IMG/VR virus record: IMGVR_UViG_3300035070_002763
Span: 1 to 30,591 of that record
Origin: a virus
Strand: one strand, 5' to 3'
Length of the DNA: 30,591 nt
The notes below the pieces were generated by a model. It was not told the DNA's origin. It made no database searches and worked only from the letters and a program-made list of their open reading frames with translations. Below, one piece after another: positions 1 through 5,772 of this stretch. A program made the translations under genes and the position numbers. Numbering within the stretch: position 1 is the first letter of the stretch; the number at the start of each line of letters is the position of its first letter.

Positions 1-1
1 C

Positions 2-286
2 TCTGGCAGACATATAGGTCATAGTCTAGCAAAAGCTTCTCTACCAATACAATTTAAATATGATATGAGAGGACTTCGTGTCCAGTGTTATCACTGTAAT
101 TGTAATCTTGGAGGCAATCAACATATCTTTATAGGTAAACTTGAAAAAGAAAAAGAGGGACTTGAATTTTTAAATGAAGCTTGTAGAAATGTAGATGGAG
201 TGTGGTATGTAAAAAAAGAAGATACTAATGTTGATTCAAGACTATACCTTGAAAACTTACTGATTGAGTTAAAGAATATGATATAA
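2..286 (+). CDS. NinG/HNH-type recombination nuclease, 5'-truncated by window edge
   Basis: The frame is open from base 2 to the TAA at 284-286, so the real start lies outside the window; the first internal ATG is at 65. The visible part has a GH motif near the start (RHIGHSLAKA), then an LRVQCYHCNCNLGGN segment with a Cys-X2-Cys-X-Cys pattern followed by a helical C-terminus. A histidine before an 'R-x-QC-x2-CN-x2-LGGN' zinc-binding block is characteristic of lambda NinG-like proteins and related HNH nucleases that act in phage recombination. Only about 94 residues are visible, so the exact subfamily is uncertain; a plain HNH endonuclease is the alternative. Confidence 0.6.
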   Translation, partial: SGRHIGHSLAKASLPIQFKYDMRGLRVQCYHCNCNLGGNQHIFIGKLEKEKEGLEFLNEACRNVDGVWYVKKEDTNVDSRLYLENLLIELKNMI

Positions 287-287
287 T
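279..287 (+). promoter_or_regulatory. extended -10 promoter TGATATAAT
   Basis: TGATATAAT overlaps the stop codon of the preceding gene. The same nine-base motif recurs before many genes in this window. The predicted start is near 294, giving a short transcript that meets a hairpin terminator at 332-356. Confidence 0.55.
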
Positions 288-293
288 ATACTT

Positions 294-356
294 AATCCAA
301 TAGGAGTCTGTAATAATAAACAGAGTAGAAACCAGAGCAATCTGGCTTTTCTATTT
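294..356 (+). ncRNA. candidate short RNA ending in an intrinsic terminator
   Basis: The interval between the promoter at 279-287 and the next promoter at 358-366 has no ORF. It contains a hairpin TCTGT (307-311)/ACAGA (320-324), then a second hairpin CCAGA (332-336)/TCTGG (341-345) with a four-base loop, followed by the T-rich tract CTTTTCTATTT. This has the form of a roughly 60-nt independent transcript. It could equally be just the terminator of the upstream nuclease gene; the dedicated promoter is the only argument for a separate RNA. Confidence 0.35.
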
Positions 357-357
357 G

Positions 358-366
358 TGATATAAT
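358..366 (+). promoter_or_regulatory. extended -10 promoter for the zinc-ribbon gene at 389
   Basis: TGATATAAT directly follows the terminator tract. TATAAT ends at 366 and the ATG is at 389, so the predicted leader is about 16 nt. Confidence 0.6.
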
Positions 367-388
367 ATACTAAGAAAACCATTTTAAG

Positions 389-739
389 ATGACCACTCTA
401 AGTTTGGTATGTCATTGTCCTAACTGTGAAAAGAATGGACAACCTAAATTCGGCACAAAATTCGTTGTTTATGGAAAGCATCATAAGACATTTCATATCT
501 ATCAAGTAGAACACAAAGGACAGCTTGGCTTCACCCCGCACATAGTTCAACTAAAAAAAGTAATTGGTGAAAATGTTGTCTATGAAAAGGCTTGTGGAAT
601 ATGTGGAGCTTCTTTTTGGAAATCTACCGATAGCGATGAATGGTGCTTTATGATTAAAACTTGGCAGAGAGGTATGACCGATTTAGCAAACTGGAACAAA
701 TGGGTGCAGTATAAAACTGACCCAGACTACTTCCTTTAA
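389..739 (+). CDS. small zinc-ribbon protein, unknown function
   Basis: This 116-residue protein is not recognised. It has two Cys-X2-Cys knuckles, CHCPNC near the N-terminus and CGICG around residue 70, consistent with one zinc ribbon. Between them is a basic stretch with several histidines. It is rich in Trp, and the C-terminal third is W/K-rich (FMIKTWQRGMTDLANWNKW). The ATG at 389 is 22 nt downstream of a strong extended -10, and a perfect stem-loop terminator overlaps the stop codon, so it is transcribed alone. A nucleic-acid-binding or regulatory role is plausible but unproven. Confidence 0.7.
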   Translation: MTTLSLVCHCPNCEKNGQPKFGTKFVVYGKHHKTFHIYQVEHKGQLGFTPHIVQLKKVIGENVVYEKACGICGASFWKSTDSDEWCFMIKTWQRGMTDLANWNKWVQYKTDPDYFL

Positions 740-767
740 GATACAACTAATCACTGTATCTTTTTTT
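738..767 (+). terminator. intrinsic terminator
   Basis: AAGATACA (738-745) pairs perfectly with TGTATCTT (755-762) around a nine-base loop, followed by a run of T. It overlaps the stop of the zinc-ribbon gene. Confidence 0.85.
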
Positions 768-770
768 ATT

Positions 771-852
771 AAAACAAAAAGCCCTCGAGTGGCTTCTGTT
801 GAAATTCCGAATGATAACTACAATCTCTAAAAGAATGGTTAGCATTAATATT
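771..852 (-). ncRNA. candidate intergenic small RNA on the minus strand
   Basis: Read on the minus strand, TGTTATAAT (complement of 859-867) is an extended -10 with a predicted start near 852. About 60 nt downstream lies a terminator: AAGCC (complement of 795-791), a seven-base loop, GGCTT (complement of 783-779), then TTTGTTTT. No protein gene on this strand lies upstream, so the promoter and terminator have no other obvious client. A short reading frame passes through the region but runs into the terminator stem, so I favour a non-coding RNA of about 80 nt. Confidence 0.45.
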
Positions 853-891
853 ATATATATTATAACATAAATTGACATAAGATTCAAATAG

Positions 892-933
892 TTATCCACA
901 GGTGTTAAGTATAAATTAACACATTTATCCACA
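892..933 (+). promoter_or_regulatory. two exact DnaA boxes
   Basis: TTATCCACA occurs at 892-900 and again at 925-933, matching the consensus TTATNCACA, in AT-rich DNA immediately upstream of the -10 at 948. The pair could be a DnaA-responsive operator or an origin element. The minus-strand RNA promoter lies about 25 bp to the left, so both directions could be affected. Confidence 0.65.
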
Positions 934-947
934 ATTAAGTGATAGAA

Positions 948-953
948 TATAAT
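948..953 (+). promoter_or_regulatory. promoter -10 of the metallophosphoesterase gene
   Basis: TATAAT at 948-953, 14 bp after the second DnaA box. The predicted transcript start is near 960. No good -35 is seen; the DnaA box occupies that position. Confidence 0.5.
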
Positions 954-998
954 TAAGGATTATTGGGAGAAATCCTTTTAAAAAATATAAATTTTAAT

Positions 999-2351
999 AT
1001 GGTAAAATTAGAGAAGGAGGAGGACAAAACCCCTCAAAAAGTTCTAATGAAATACATTGTTACTTCGGTTCAATATAATGCAACAGTGAACAAAAATTTA
1101 CTGGAAAATATGTTGAATTTTGCTAAGGAAAATAATGTAGATAAAATCTTTACTTTCGTTCAAAGAGGTAGATATATAGAAGAAGATAAATTAAGTCCAT
1201 TGATAGCAGAAAATAACATTGAAACTATTTATAGTGAAATGAAATTAAATGCTAACTTGAAACTTTATGATACTCGTATTCTTCCACAACAAATCAATCC
1301 ATTCACAGGAATGAACAGAAAGTTGTCTAGAGATTACTCCTATATTCTACCAAGTCCAAAGATTCGCTATGAATCAATCGCTAGCAATTCTAAATATCCT
1401 CGTGCCTTTATGTCTACTGGGATGCTTACGCACCCAAACTATAAAGACCATACAGCACACGGAAGAAAAGCAGAAGAGCAACATCAGTATGGATTTGTTT
1501 TTGTAGAAATACTAAATAATCAAATCTTTACAGCTAATCAAATTGAAGCTACTCGCAAAGGAGATTTTCAACACTTAACTAGGAAATATCATTCTGGTAA
1601 AGTATTAGATAGTCAACCTGAAGCTTTAGTTCTTGGAGATTGGCACAATGGAGATACAGACCCTTATGTTAGAAAGGAATCAATAAAAATGATTTCTAAA
1701 CTTAAACCTAAGAGAGTAGTATTCCACGACATTTTTAATGGTCATTCAATTAATCACCACGAAAAAGGTCAGTTGCTTTCTGAATTACGCAATTTGCGTG
1801 ATAACAGAATTGTTTTAGAAGATGAAATTAGAGCAGTCTATAATGAAGTATGGTTCTTTGCTAATAAATTCAAAGATACCAATTTCATTATTGTTCGTTC
1901 AAATCACGATGATTTTCTGGAAAAGTATATTCAACATAAAATGTTTATAGATGATTCAAAAAACTTCTTATTCACTTGTAAAATTATCTCTCGTATTGTA
2001 AACGAGAAAAAGATACCTCTACAAGAAGCTCTTTTATTGATAGGACAGTTGCCAGATAATGTTCGCTTTACTCAACAAGATGAAAGTCTAAGAGTATATG
2101 GAATAGAATTAGCAACACACGGACACTTAGGAGCTAATGGCTCAAAGGGTTCTCCAAATCAATTTAATAGCTTAAATTTGAAGATGATAACTGGTCATAC
2201 ACATTCTCCAAAGTTAATGGAAAATGGAATGGTCGTAGGAACATCAACACATCTAAAGTTAAATTACACTCACGGAGCTTCATCTTGGTTAAACGCACAC
2301 GGAATTTTGTATAGTAATGGAAAGTATGGACTTTTAACTATCATTAAGTAA
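999..2351 (+). CDS. metallophosphoesterase-family nuclease (calcineurin/Mre11-like fold)
   Basis: This 450-residue protein carries the metallophosphoesterase signature in order: GDWHNGD (about 213-219), HD-IFNGH (about 243-249), SNHDDFL (about 301-307), THGHLG (about 373-378) and GHTHSP (about 399-404). These supply the usual two-metal ligands. The roughly 200-residue N-terminal extension is not recognised. Large phage enzymes of this type include T5 A1-like proteins implicated in DNA degradation, so a DNase role is plausible, but the resemblance to A1 is from memory only. A TTG at 963 would extend the frame by 12 residues; I prefer ATG 999, about 39 nt after the predicted start of transcription. 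ATG 1047 is a further option. A strong terminator follows. Confidence 0.75.
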   Translation: MVKLEKEEDKTPQKVLMKYIVTSVQYNATVNKNLLENMLNFAKENNVDKIFTFVQRGRYIEEDKLSPLIAENNIETIYSEMKLNANLKLYDTRILPQQINPFTGMNRKLSRDYSYILPSPKIRYESIASNSKYPRAFMSTGMLTHPNYKDHTAHGRKAEEQHQYGFVFVEILNNQIFTANQIEATRKGDFQHLTRKYHSGKVLDSQPEALVLGDWHNGDTDPYVRKESIKMISKLKPKRVVFHDIFNGHSINHHEKGQLLSELRNLRDNRIVLEDEIRAVYNEVWFFANKFKDTNFIIVRSNHDDFLEKYIQHKMFIDDSKNFLFTCKIISRIVNEKKIPLQEALLLIGQLPDNVRFTQQDESLRVYGIELATHGHLGANGSKGSPNQFNSLNLKMITGHTHSPKLMENGMVVGTSTHLKLNYTHGASSWLNAHGILYSNGKYGLLTIIK

Positions 2352-2357
2352 AAAATT

Positions 2358-2385
2358 AACATCCCTTAAACAAGGATGTTTTTTT
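2358..2385 (+). terminator. intrinsic terminator after the metallophosphoesterase
   Basis: AACATCC (2358-2364) and GGATGTT (2374-2380) form a seven-pair stem with a nine-base loop, followed by TTTTT. Confidence 0.85.
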
Positions 2386-2440
2386 ATCCACAACTTATAA
2401 ACAATATTTCAACATAAATTATAAATAGAAATGATATAAT
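2384..2440 (+). promoter_or_regulatory. DnaA box plus extended -10 for the gene at 2447
   Basis: An exact DnaA box TTATCCACA (2384-2392) lies 42 bp before TGATATAAT (2432-2440). TATAAT ends six bases before the ATG at 2447, so the mRNA should begin at or next to the start codon. Confidence 0.6.
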
Positions 2441-2446
2441 ATATAT

Positions 2447-2638
2447 ATGAACGCAGAATTTAAAAGAATAAGAAAAGAGAATACATTTTTATCAAGTATT
2501 ATTTGTTTTATGAAAGTTCTCCACTTAAAAAAATATAAGAAAGGAGAAATAACAAAAGGCTTCAATAAATTAGTCCTAAAATCAGACTATGAATTGTCAG
2601 ACAGAGAAGCTCTCTTAAATCAAATGTGGTCTATTTAA
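2447..2638 (+). CDS. small basic protein, unknown
   Basis: This 63-residue, lysine-rich protein is not recognised. The first two-thirds are basic (KRIRKEN, LKKYKKGEITKGFNKL) and the C-terminus is acidic-polar ending DREALLNQMWSI. Its promoter geometry (-10 six bases from ATG) predicts a leaderless message. It stands alone between a terminator and a convergent minus-strand gene. A small DNA-binding or host-takeover peptide would fit this position, but nothing in the sequence proves it. Confidence 0.6.
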   Translation: MNAEFKRIRKENTFLSSIICFMKVLHLKKYKKGEITKGFNKLVLKSDYELSDREALLNQMWSI

Positions 2639-2693
2639 GCCTTATTTTACAAGGTCTTAAAAAACAGAAATCGCTTGTATTAAAAAAATAAAC

Positions 2694-2721
2694 AAAAAAG
2701 GAAGAGTTTCTCGTTTACTCT
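2694..2721 (-). terminator. terminator of the minus-strand HNH gene
   Basis: On the minus strand AGAGT (complement of 2721-2717) pairs with ACTCT (complement of 2707-2703), then TCC and a run of six T. The stem overlaps the stop codon of the HNH gene. Confidence 0.55.
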
Positions 2722-3200
2722 AATTTTCCAGTCAAAATGAGCATTATCTTGTAATCAAAAGATTTAACATTTTCCTTGTCTTTTCCATAGAAATTAAGTG
2801 TGCAAAGATTATCATATCTTATTCTTAATTCATTCTTAGCCATTTCTCCACCACGAATATAAGATTTTAGACTTCCTTCTAATTCTTCAATGTCTTCATC
2901 ATCCCAATCTCTTTGTAAAAGCAACTTTTCATATTTTTGAAAAAATCTCTCTTTAATCCAGTCTTTTTTATCAATACAAGAATAAGGAACATAATCTCTT
3001 GCTAGTGAATTACAAAGTCTACAAGAATCAACTAATATCATATTTTCTTTTTGTCTAACTGTAAAATAGCTTGCTGGTATAATATGTTCTCTACATTCAG
3101 TTAAACTGTCGCAATAGAAACATCTATTTGTTCCTATATCTTTTAGGAATCCCATTGCAAGTTTTGAGATAAGGTTATTATTAAGTTTTCCCTTTTTCAT
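2715..3200 (-). CDS. HNH endonuclease, free-standing
   Basis: This protein is about 161 residues from the preferred ATG (complement of 3198-3200). It has a CFYC pair, then EHIIPAS (the H of the ββα-metal core) and, 20-odd residues later, CRLCN, giving the four-cysteine HNH layout C-X2-C...H...C-X2-C. The C-terminal half is helical and charged. The frame stays open to an ATG at 3323, but that part would cross a hairpin terminator and a promoter. The promoter TGTTATAAT (complement of 3207-3215) ends six bases before ATG 3200, which fixes the start. It is probably a selfish homing-type nuclease with its own leaderless transcript, on the strand opposite to most genes. Confidence 0.7.
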   Translation of the reverse strand: MKKGKLNNNLISKLAMGFLKDIGTNRCFYCDSLTECREHIIPASYFTVRQKENMILVDSCRLCNSLARDYVPYSCIDKKDWIKERFFQKYEKLLLQRDWDDEDIEELEGSLKSYIRGGEMAKNELRIRYDNLCTLNFYGKDKENVKSFDYKIMLILTGKLE

Positions 3201-3206
3201 CCTTAT

Positions 3207-3215
3207 ATTATAACA
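3207..3215 (-). promoter_or_regulatory. extended -10 promoter of the minus-strand HNH gene
   Basis: The complement reads TGTTATAAT. The hexamer ends six bases before the ATG at 3200, the same spacing as at seven other genes here. Confidence 0.65.
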
Positions 3216-3244
3216 CATTTTGGGTGTTGTAATTTTAAAATCAT

Positions 3245-3325
3245 AAAAGAAAAACACCCTTTCAGGTGTAATTCTTGTCCGAAGACCTCTAGAGTAAATT
3301 TGTGTGGAAAAATATAAAACCACAC
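3245..3325 (-). ncRNA. candidate structured small RNA, about 80 nt
   Basis: On the minus strand TGGTATAAT (complement of 3332-3340) predicts a start at about 3325. The RNA would begin directly with a hairpin GTGTGG/CCACAC (complements of 3325-3320 and 3307-3302), then a small stem with a UUCG tetraloop (GTC-TTCG-GAC, complement of 3286-3277), then a terminator ACACC/GGTGT (complements of 3269-3265 and 3258-3254) followed by TTTTCTTTT. There is no ORF of note. The alternative is the 3' untranslated region and terminator of the gene at 3346-3663; the promoter right after that gene's stop and the precise 5' hairpin favour a separate RNA. Confidence 0.5.
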
Positions 3326-3345
3326 TTACATATTATACCAGATTT

Positions 3346-3663
3346 TTAGATAATTTTTCCTTCTGATGTTTCATACCAAGGTTTGTAGTCTTTATCATAT
3401 TTACTAATAAAGAATTGTGGTTTTCCACTTATTGAATAATTACACAATAACGCATTATCTAATGGATTTTTACCTATTTCATTATTTAATTCTATTTGGT
3501 AATCTGTTGTATAAAGATTTGTAATTTTCTTTCTTACAATATTTTTTAATGCTTCCTCTTGTTTTTCAGGAAGACCTATTGCTTCTATTGTTTCTAAAAT
3601 CTCACCGATAGATTTTGATATCTCATAATTTGAGATAATATAATGTGTTTTATTTGTTTCCAT
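3346..3663 (-). CDS. hypothetical protein, 105 residues
   Basis: This protein is not recognised. It is a soluble mixed α/β sequence with an N-terminal segment METNKTHYIISNYEISK, a helical middle (EILETIEAIGLPEKQEEALK) and a Lys/Tyr-rich end (KYDKDYKPWYETSEGKII). It is read on the minus strand from a promoter at 3711-3719 with a 40-nt leader that can fold into a 5' hairpin. It lies in the same orientation as the HNH gene but is separated from it by a terminator and promoters. Confidence 0.6.
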   Translation of the reverse strand: METNKTHYIISNYEISKSIGEILETIEAIGLPEKQEEALKNIVRKKITNLYTTDYQIELNNEIGKNPLDNALLCNYSISGKPQFFISKYDKDYKPWYETSEGKII

Positions 3664-3684
3664 AACTTTACTTTACTATACTTG

Positions 3685-3719
3685 ACTTGTTAGTTAATCA
3701 AGTTGTATATATTATAACA
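3685..3719 (-). promoter_or_regulatory. promoter and 5' hairpin for the gene at 3346-3663
   Basis: The complement of 3711-3719 is TGTTATAAT. The predicted start is near 3704, directly at an inverted repeat ACTTG (3685-3689)/CAAGT (3699-3703) that would form a 5'-terminal RNA hairpin or serve as an operator. Confidence 0.5.
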
Positions 3720-3721
3720 TA

Positions 3722-3791
3722 GCAAAAGCCGACTCCGAGAAGTCAGCTTAAGCATACTAGTATCCGAATACCGAAGCACACTTCCACTAGC
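3722..3791 (-). ncRNA. candidate multi-hairpin small RNA, about 70 nt
   Basis: On the minus strand an extended -10-like TGCTATTAT (complement of 3798-3806) precedes a highly folded segment: GAAG/CTTC with loop TGTG (complement of 3784-3773), GTAT/ATAC with loop TCGG (complement of 3771-3760), possibly closed by CTAG/CTAG, then a nine-pair stem AAGCTGACT/AGTCGGCTT with one G-U pair (complement of 3749-3726), followed by TT. The T tract is short, so it is a weaker terminator than the others. No ORF on this strand lies upstream. It is divergent from the replication leader RNA at 3892. Confidence 0.4.
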
Positions 3792-3830
3792 AGATATATA
3801 ATAGCATAATAAAAAATAAAATGCAAGGAG

Positions 3831-3885
3831 TTATCCACAGTTTTAGTTAGTTTTATAAAAAAGTATGTTTGAAATATGATATAAT
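3831..3885 (+). promoter_or_regulatory. DnaA box and extended -10 of the replication operon
   Basis: TTATCCACA at 3831-3839 is followed 40 bp later by TATAAT (3880-3885) within TGATATAAT (3877-3885). Transcription would start near 3892 and enter a structured leader before the initiator gene. Confidence 0.6.
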
Positions 3886-3891
3886 TAGAAC

Positions 3892-4008
3892 AGCCGAAAG
3901 GTTAAACTTGTGCTTTATATCTTATCTCTTATCACAAGTTGGGGATAGGATATAGAGAAATTATACTCAAATAACACTTCGGCGATTAATAAATAATAAT
4001 CGCATTTT
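3892..4008 (+). ncRNA. structured leader RNA with two mutually exclusive folds and a terminator
   Basis: Fold A pairs AACTTGTG (3905-3912) with CACAAGTT (3933-3940). Fold B pairs 3913-3929 with 3941-3957, about 17 pairs including four G-U. A and B interlock with no connecting nucleotides, so they cannot coexist and should act as alternatives. An outer helix GCCGAA (3893-3898)/TTCGGC (3978-3983) encloses both. A terminator follows: GCGATTA (3982-3988)/TAATCGC (3997-4003), then ATTTTT. The outer helix and terminator stem share two bases. This looks like an attenuator or bistable switch controlling the replication genes; a separate regulatory RNA is the alternative. Confidence 0.55.
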
Positions 4009-4016
4009 TAACATCT

Positions 4017-4079
4017 ATGACAAAAGAAGAAATAAAACAAATTAGAAGATATTGGAGTTATGTAATTTATAAAAGATAA
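4017..4079 (+). CDS. possible 20-residue leader peptide
   Basis: An ATG at 4017 begins a 20-codon frame (MTKEEIKQIRRYWSYVIYKR) whose TAA is one base before the initiator ATG. The TAATATG junction is the same as between many definite genes here, suggesting translational coupling. It is too short to be sure of; it may be a leader peptide of the attenuator. Confidence 0.35.
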   Translation: MTKEEIKQIRRYWSYVIYKR

Positions 4080-4080
4080 T

Positions 4081-4725
4081 ATGAAAAATGAAAACTACAT
4101 CAACATTCAAGGGTGGATGATAAACGAATTAAACTTAAAAGGAAATGAATTAATTTTATTTGCCATCATTTATGGTTTTTCTCAAGACAATGAAAGTGAA
4201 TATTTTGGAAGTCAAAGATATATAAGTAAAGCGTTAAAAATATCTTTACCAACAGTTAATGAATTAATTAATAAACTGTTAGATAAAAAATTTATAATAA
4301 AAACAAGTGAAAGTCATTATAAAGTTAATGTTAAAGAAAGTTTAACAGTGTTAAAGAAAGTTAAACAGGGGTGTTTAAGAAAGTTTAACGATAGTGTTAA
4401 AGAAAGTTTAACAAATAATAATACTATAAATAAAACTAATAATAAGAGCATTGCTAAAGCAAATGCTAATAATCTTGGTTTATTGGTTAATATATATAAG
4501 GAAAAAGGTATAGATATTCCTAATACAATATTTTCAAATAAAACTGAAAGAAAAAGTGCTGATGAATTAATCAGATTAAAGGGCGAAAATAAGATTTCTA
4601 ATATGCTAGATTACTGCCTATCTTTATTGGAAGAAACTAAACAAGAAGAAAAAAGATTTATTTTGAGATTTGATACACCATACCATTTACTTAAAAATTA
4701 CGAAGCAATTAAAATGAAAATGTAA
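4081..4725 (+). CDS. winged-helix replication initiator protein
   Basis: This 214-residue protein has an N-terminal region of about 80 residues that reads as a winged helix: INIQGWMINELNLKGNELIL, then a FGSQRYISKALKISLPTVNE segment (helix-turn-helix) and a KFIIK wing. This is the layout of phage and plasmid replication initiators. The middle (about 84-125) is low-complexity because the DNA there encodes four copies of an 18-bp iteron. The C-terminal 90 residues are helical and may bind the helicase loader or helicase. The next gene is a DnaB-type helicase, supporting a replication role. Iterons inside the initiator gene recall lambda O. A transcriptional regulator is a weaker alternative. Confidence 0.7.
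   Translation: MKNENYINIQGWMINELNLKGNELILFAIIYGFSQDNESEYFGSQRYISKALKISLPTVNELINKLLDKKFIIKTSESHYKVNVKESLTVLKKVKQGCLRKFNDSVKESLTNNNTINKTNNKSIAKANANNLGLLVNIYKEKGIDIPNTIFSNKTERKSADELIRLKGENKISNMLDYCLSLLEETKQEEKRFILRFDTPYHLLKNYEAIKMKM
4330..4413 (+). repeat. four palindromic iterons, probable replication origin
   Basis: Copies of GTTAAAGAAAGTTTAACA lie at 4330-4347, 4350-4367 (TTAAACA end), 4373-4390 (GTTTAAG start) and 4396-4413. Start spacing is 20, 23 and 23 bp. Each contains the dyad GTTAAA-5-TTTAAC, so each can bind a dimer. The array is inside the presumed initiator gene and is likely the origin recognised by its product. Confidence 0.7.
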
Positions 4726-4728
4726 AAC

Positions 4729-4752
4729 TGTGATGATTGTGATGATTGTGAA
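4729..4752 (+). repeat. short direct repeat TGTGATGAT
   Basis: TGTGATGAT is repeated twice head to tail (4729-4737, 4738-4746) followed by a partial third copy. It lies immediately after the initiator gene. The function is unknown; it may be part of the origin region. Confidence 0.5.
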
Positions 4753-4778
4753 CATTAAAAATGGTTATATAAAAAGTT

Positions 4779-4833
4779 TTCCACAGGTAGAATTGCAAAA
4801 AAGTATTGTTAATTAAATTATTAGATTTATAAT
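4779..4833 (+). promoter_or_regulatory. near-consensus DnaA box and -10 for the helicase gene
   Basis: TTTTCCACA (4779-4787, one mismatch from the box found elsewhere) is followed after 40 bp by TATAAT (4828-4833), which ends six bases before the ATG at 4840. A leaderless transcript is predicted. Confidence 0.5.
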
Positions 4834-4839
4834 TAGAGT

Positions 4840-5772
4840 ATGGCAACAATAAAAGAAATAATTAAAAAAGCAAATCTTTTTGAAAATCAGTTTCAAGATA
4901 AAGTGGAGAAGAAACTAATTGAAGAAAGAAAGTTAGAATTATTAAAACATTATAAAGGTGAAGATGAGATAGTGTCTTGGAAAGATATTGAAACACGGGT
5001 TAAAGAATTAGGAGAACCTGAAAGATTAATATCTGGTCTTGAAACTTTTGATAAAGAATTAAGAGGTGGAATTGAAGTGGGTAGATTAGTTGTATTATCT
5101 GCTGGAACAAAATCTGGTAAGACCACAATAGCTATTGATTTAATGCGAAAATATAAAGATTATAATCCTTGTATGATTGTGCTTGAACAACCACCTGAAG
5201 AATTAATCAGGGAACAGCTATTTTATGGAAATGAAATACCTTTAATATACTCTCCAAAAACTTTTAATAAAGTATCAATATCTTGGCTAGAAGATAGAAT
5301 ATTAGAGAGTTATCTTAAATATGGAACAAGAGTTGCTGTTATAGACCATTTAGATTTTATAGAAAAAGATGAAAGACAAATTAATAGACATTTGCAAATT
5401 CAAAGTGTAATGGAAGAATTAAAATTAATGTCTAGAAGATTAAATGTTGCTATATTCTTAATTGCTCACATAAATAAACTATCTCCAGAAGAACAACCAA
5501 ATCATTTTAATCTAGCAGAAAGTAGTAGTATTGCAAAATTATCTGATGTTGTTTTATTCCTTTGGAGAGAATGCGTTAAAACAAATGGTAAGATTGAATA
5601 TACAGGACTTGTTAATTTAAGAATAGACATTTCAAGACAAGGAGGGACAGGAACAGACATTAAACTTCATTTTGAAAATGGTAAATATCGAGAAGCTGAC
5701 CAGTTTGAAGTTATGGATAGTGAAAGTAAGAAAGAAAATCTAACTCCAAAAAATAAAAAATATGGTGTATAA
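4840..5772 (+). CDS. DnaB-type replicative helicase ATPase domain
   Basis: This 310-residue RecA-fold ATPase has GTKSGKTT (Walker A, 89-96), followed by VLEQPPEE at the position of motif H1a, VAVIDHLDFI (Walker B, about 165-174), LIAHINKL (H3-like, with the His sensor) and a SRQGGTGTDIKLHF C-terminal strand like DnaB H4. Spacing fits the DnaB C-terminal domain (ISGLETFDKELRGGIEVGRL leads into it as in DnaB and KaiC-type proteins). It is shorter than full DnaB (about 450) and the N-terminal 60 residues are a charged helix rather than the DnaB N domain. It probably unwinds DNA at the iteron origin. A RadA/Sak4-like recombinase is the alternative. It overlaps the next gene by 11 bases. Confidence 0.75.
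   Translation: MATIKEIIKKANLFENQFQDKVEKKLIEERKLELLKHYKGEDEIVSWKDIETRVKELGEPERLISGLETFDKELRGGIEVGRLVVLSAGTKSGKTTIAIDLMRKYKDYNPCMIVLEQPPEELIREQLFYGNEIPLIYSPKTFNKVSISWLEDRILESYLKYGTRVAVIDHLDFIEKDERQINRHLQIQSVMEELKLMSRRLNVAIFLIAHINKLSPEEQPNHFNLAESSSIAKLSDVVLFLWRECVKTNGKIEYTGLVNLRIDISRQGGTGTDIKLHFENGKYREADQFEVMDSESKKENLTPKNKKYGV

Noticed and set aside
747-932. A 61-residue hydrophobic minus-strand ORF
   Set aside because: It begins upstream of the minus-strand promoter and its 3' part runs through two terminator stems. The hydrophobic look is explained by AT-rich DNA.
963-998. TTG start for the metallophosphoesterase
   Set aside because: An ATG lies 12 codons downstream at a normal distance from the promoter. 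TTG would be the only such start in the window and the extra residues look unlike a protein start.
3201-3323. N-terminal extension of the minus-strand HNH gene to ATG 3323
   Set aside because: The extension crosses a hairpin terminator and the promoter that ends six bases before ATG 3200, and its sequence is not domain-like.
3721-3806. tRNA or tRNA-like element
   Set aside because: No cloverleaf, T-loop or acceptor stem could be built; the hairpins are too short.
3905-3957. A single H-type pseudoknot made of both leader stems
   Set aside because: The linkers between the stems are zero bases on both sides and the second helix has 17 pairs, so the loops could not span it. Alternative folds are more reasonable.
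4330-4413. CRISPR array
   Set aside because: The repeats are 18 bp with 2-5 bp spacers, lie in a coding sequence and have dyad symmetry, so they are iterons.
4840-5772. UGA recoded as glycine or tryptophan (genetic code 4 or 25)
   Set aside because: Several genes end at TGA directly before or overlapping the next start (7240, 11386, 14319), and tryptophan is encoded by TGG throughout.
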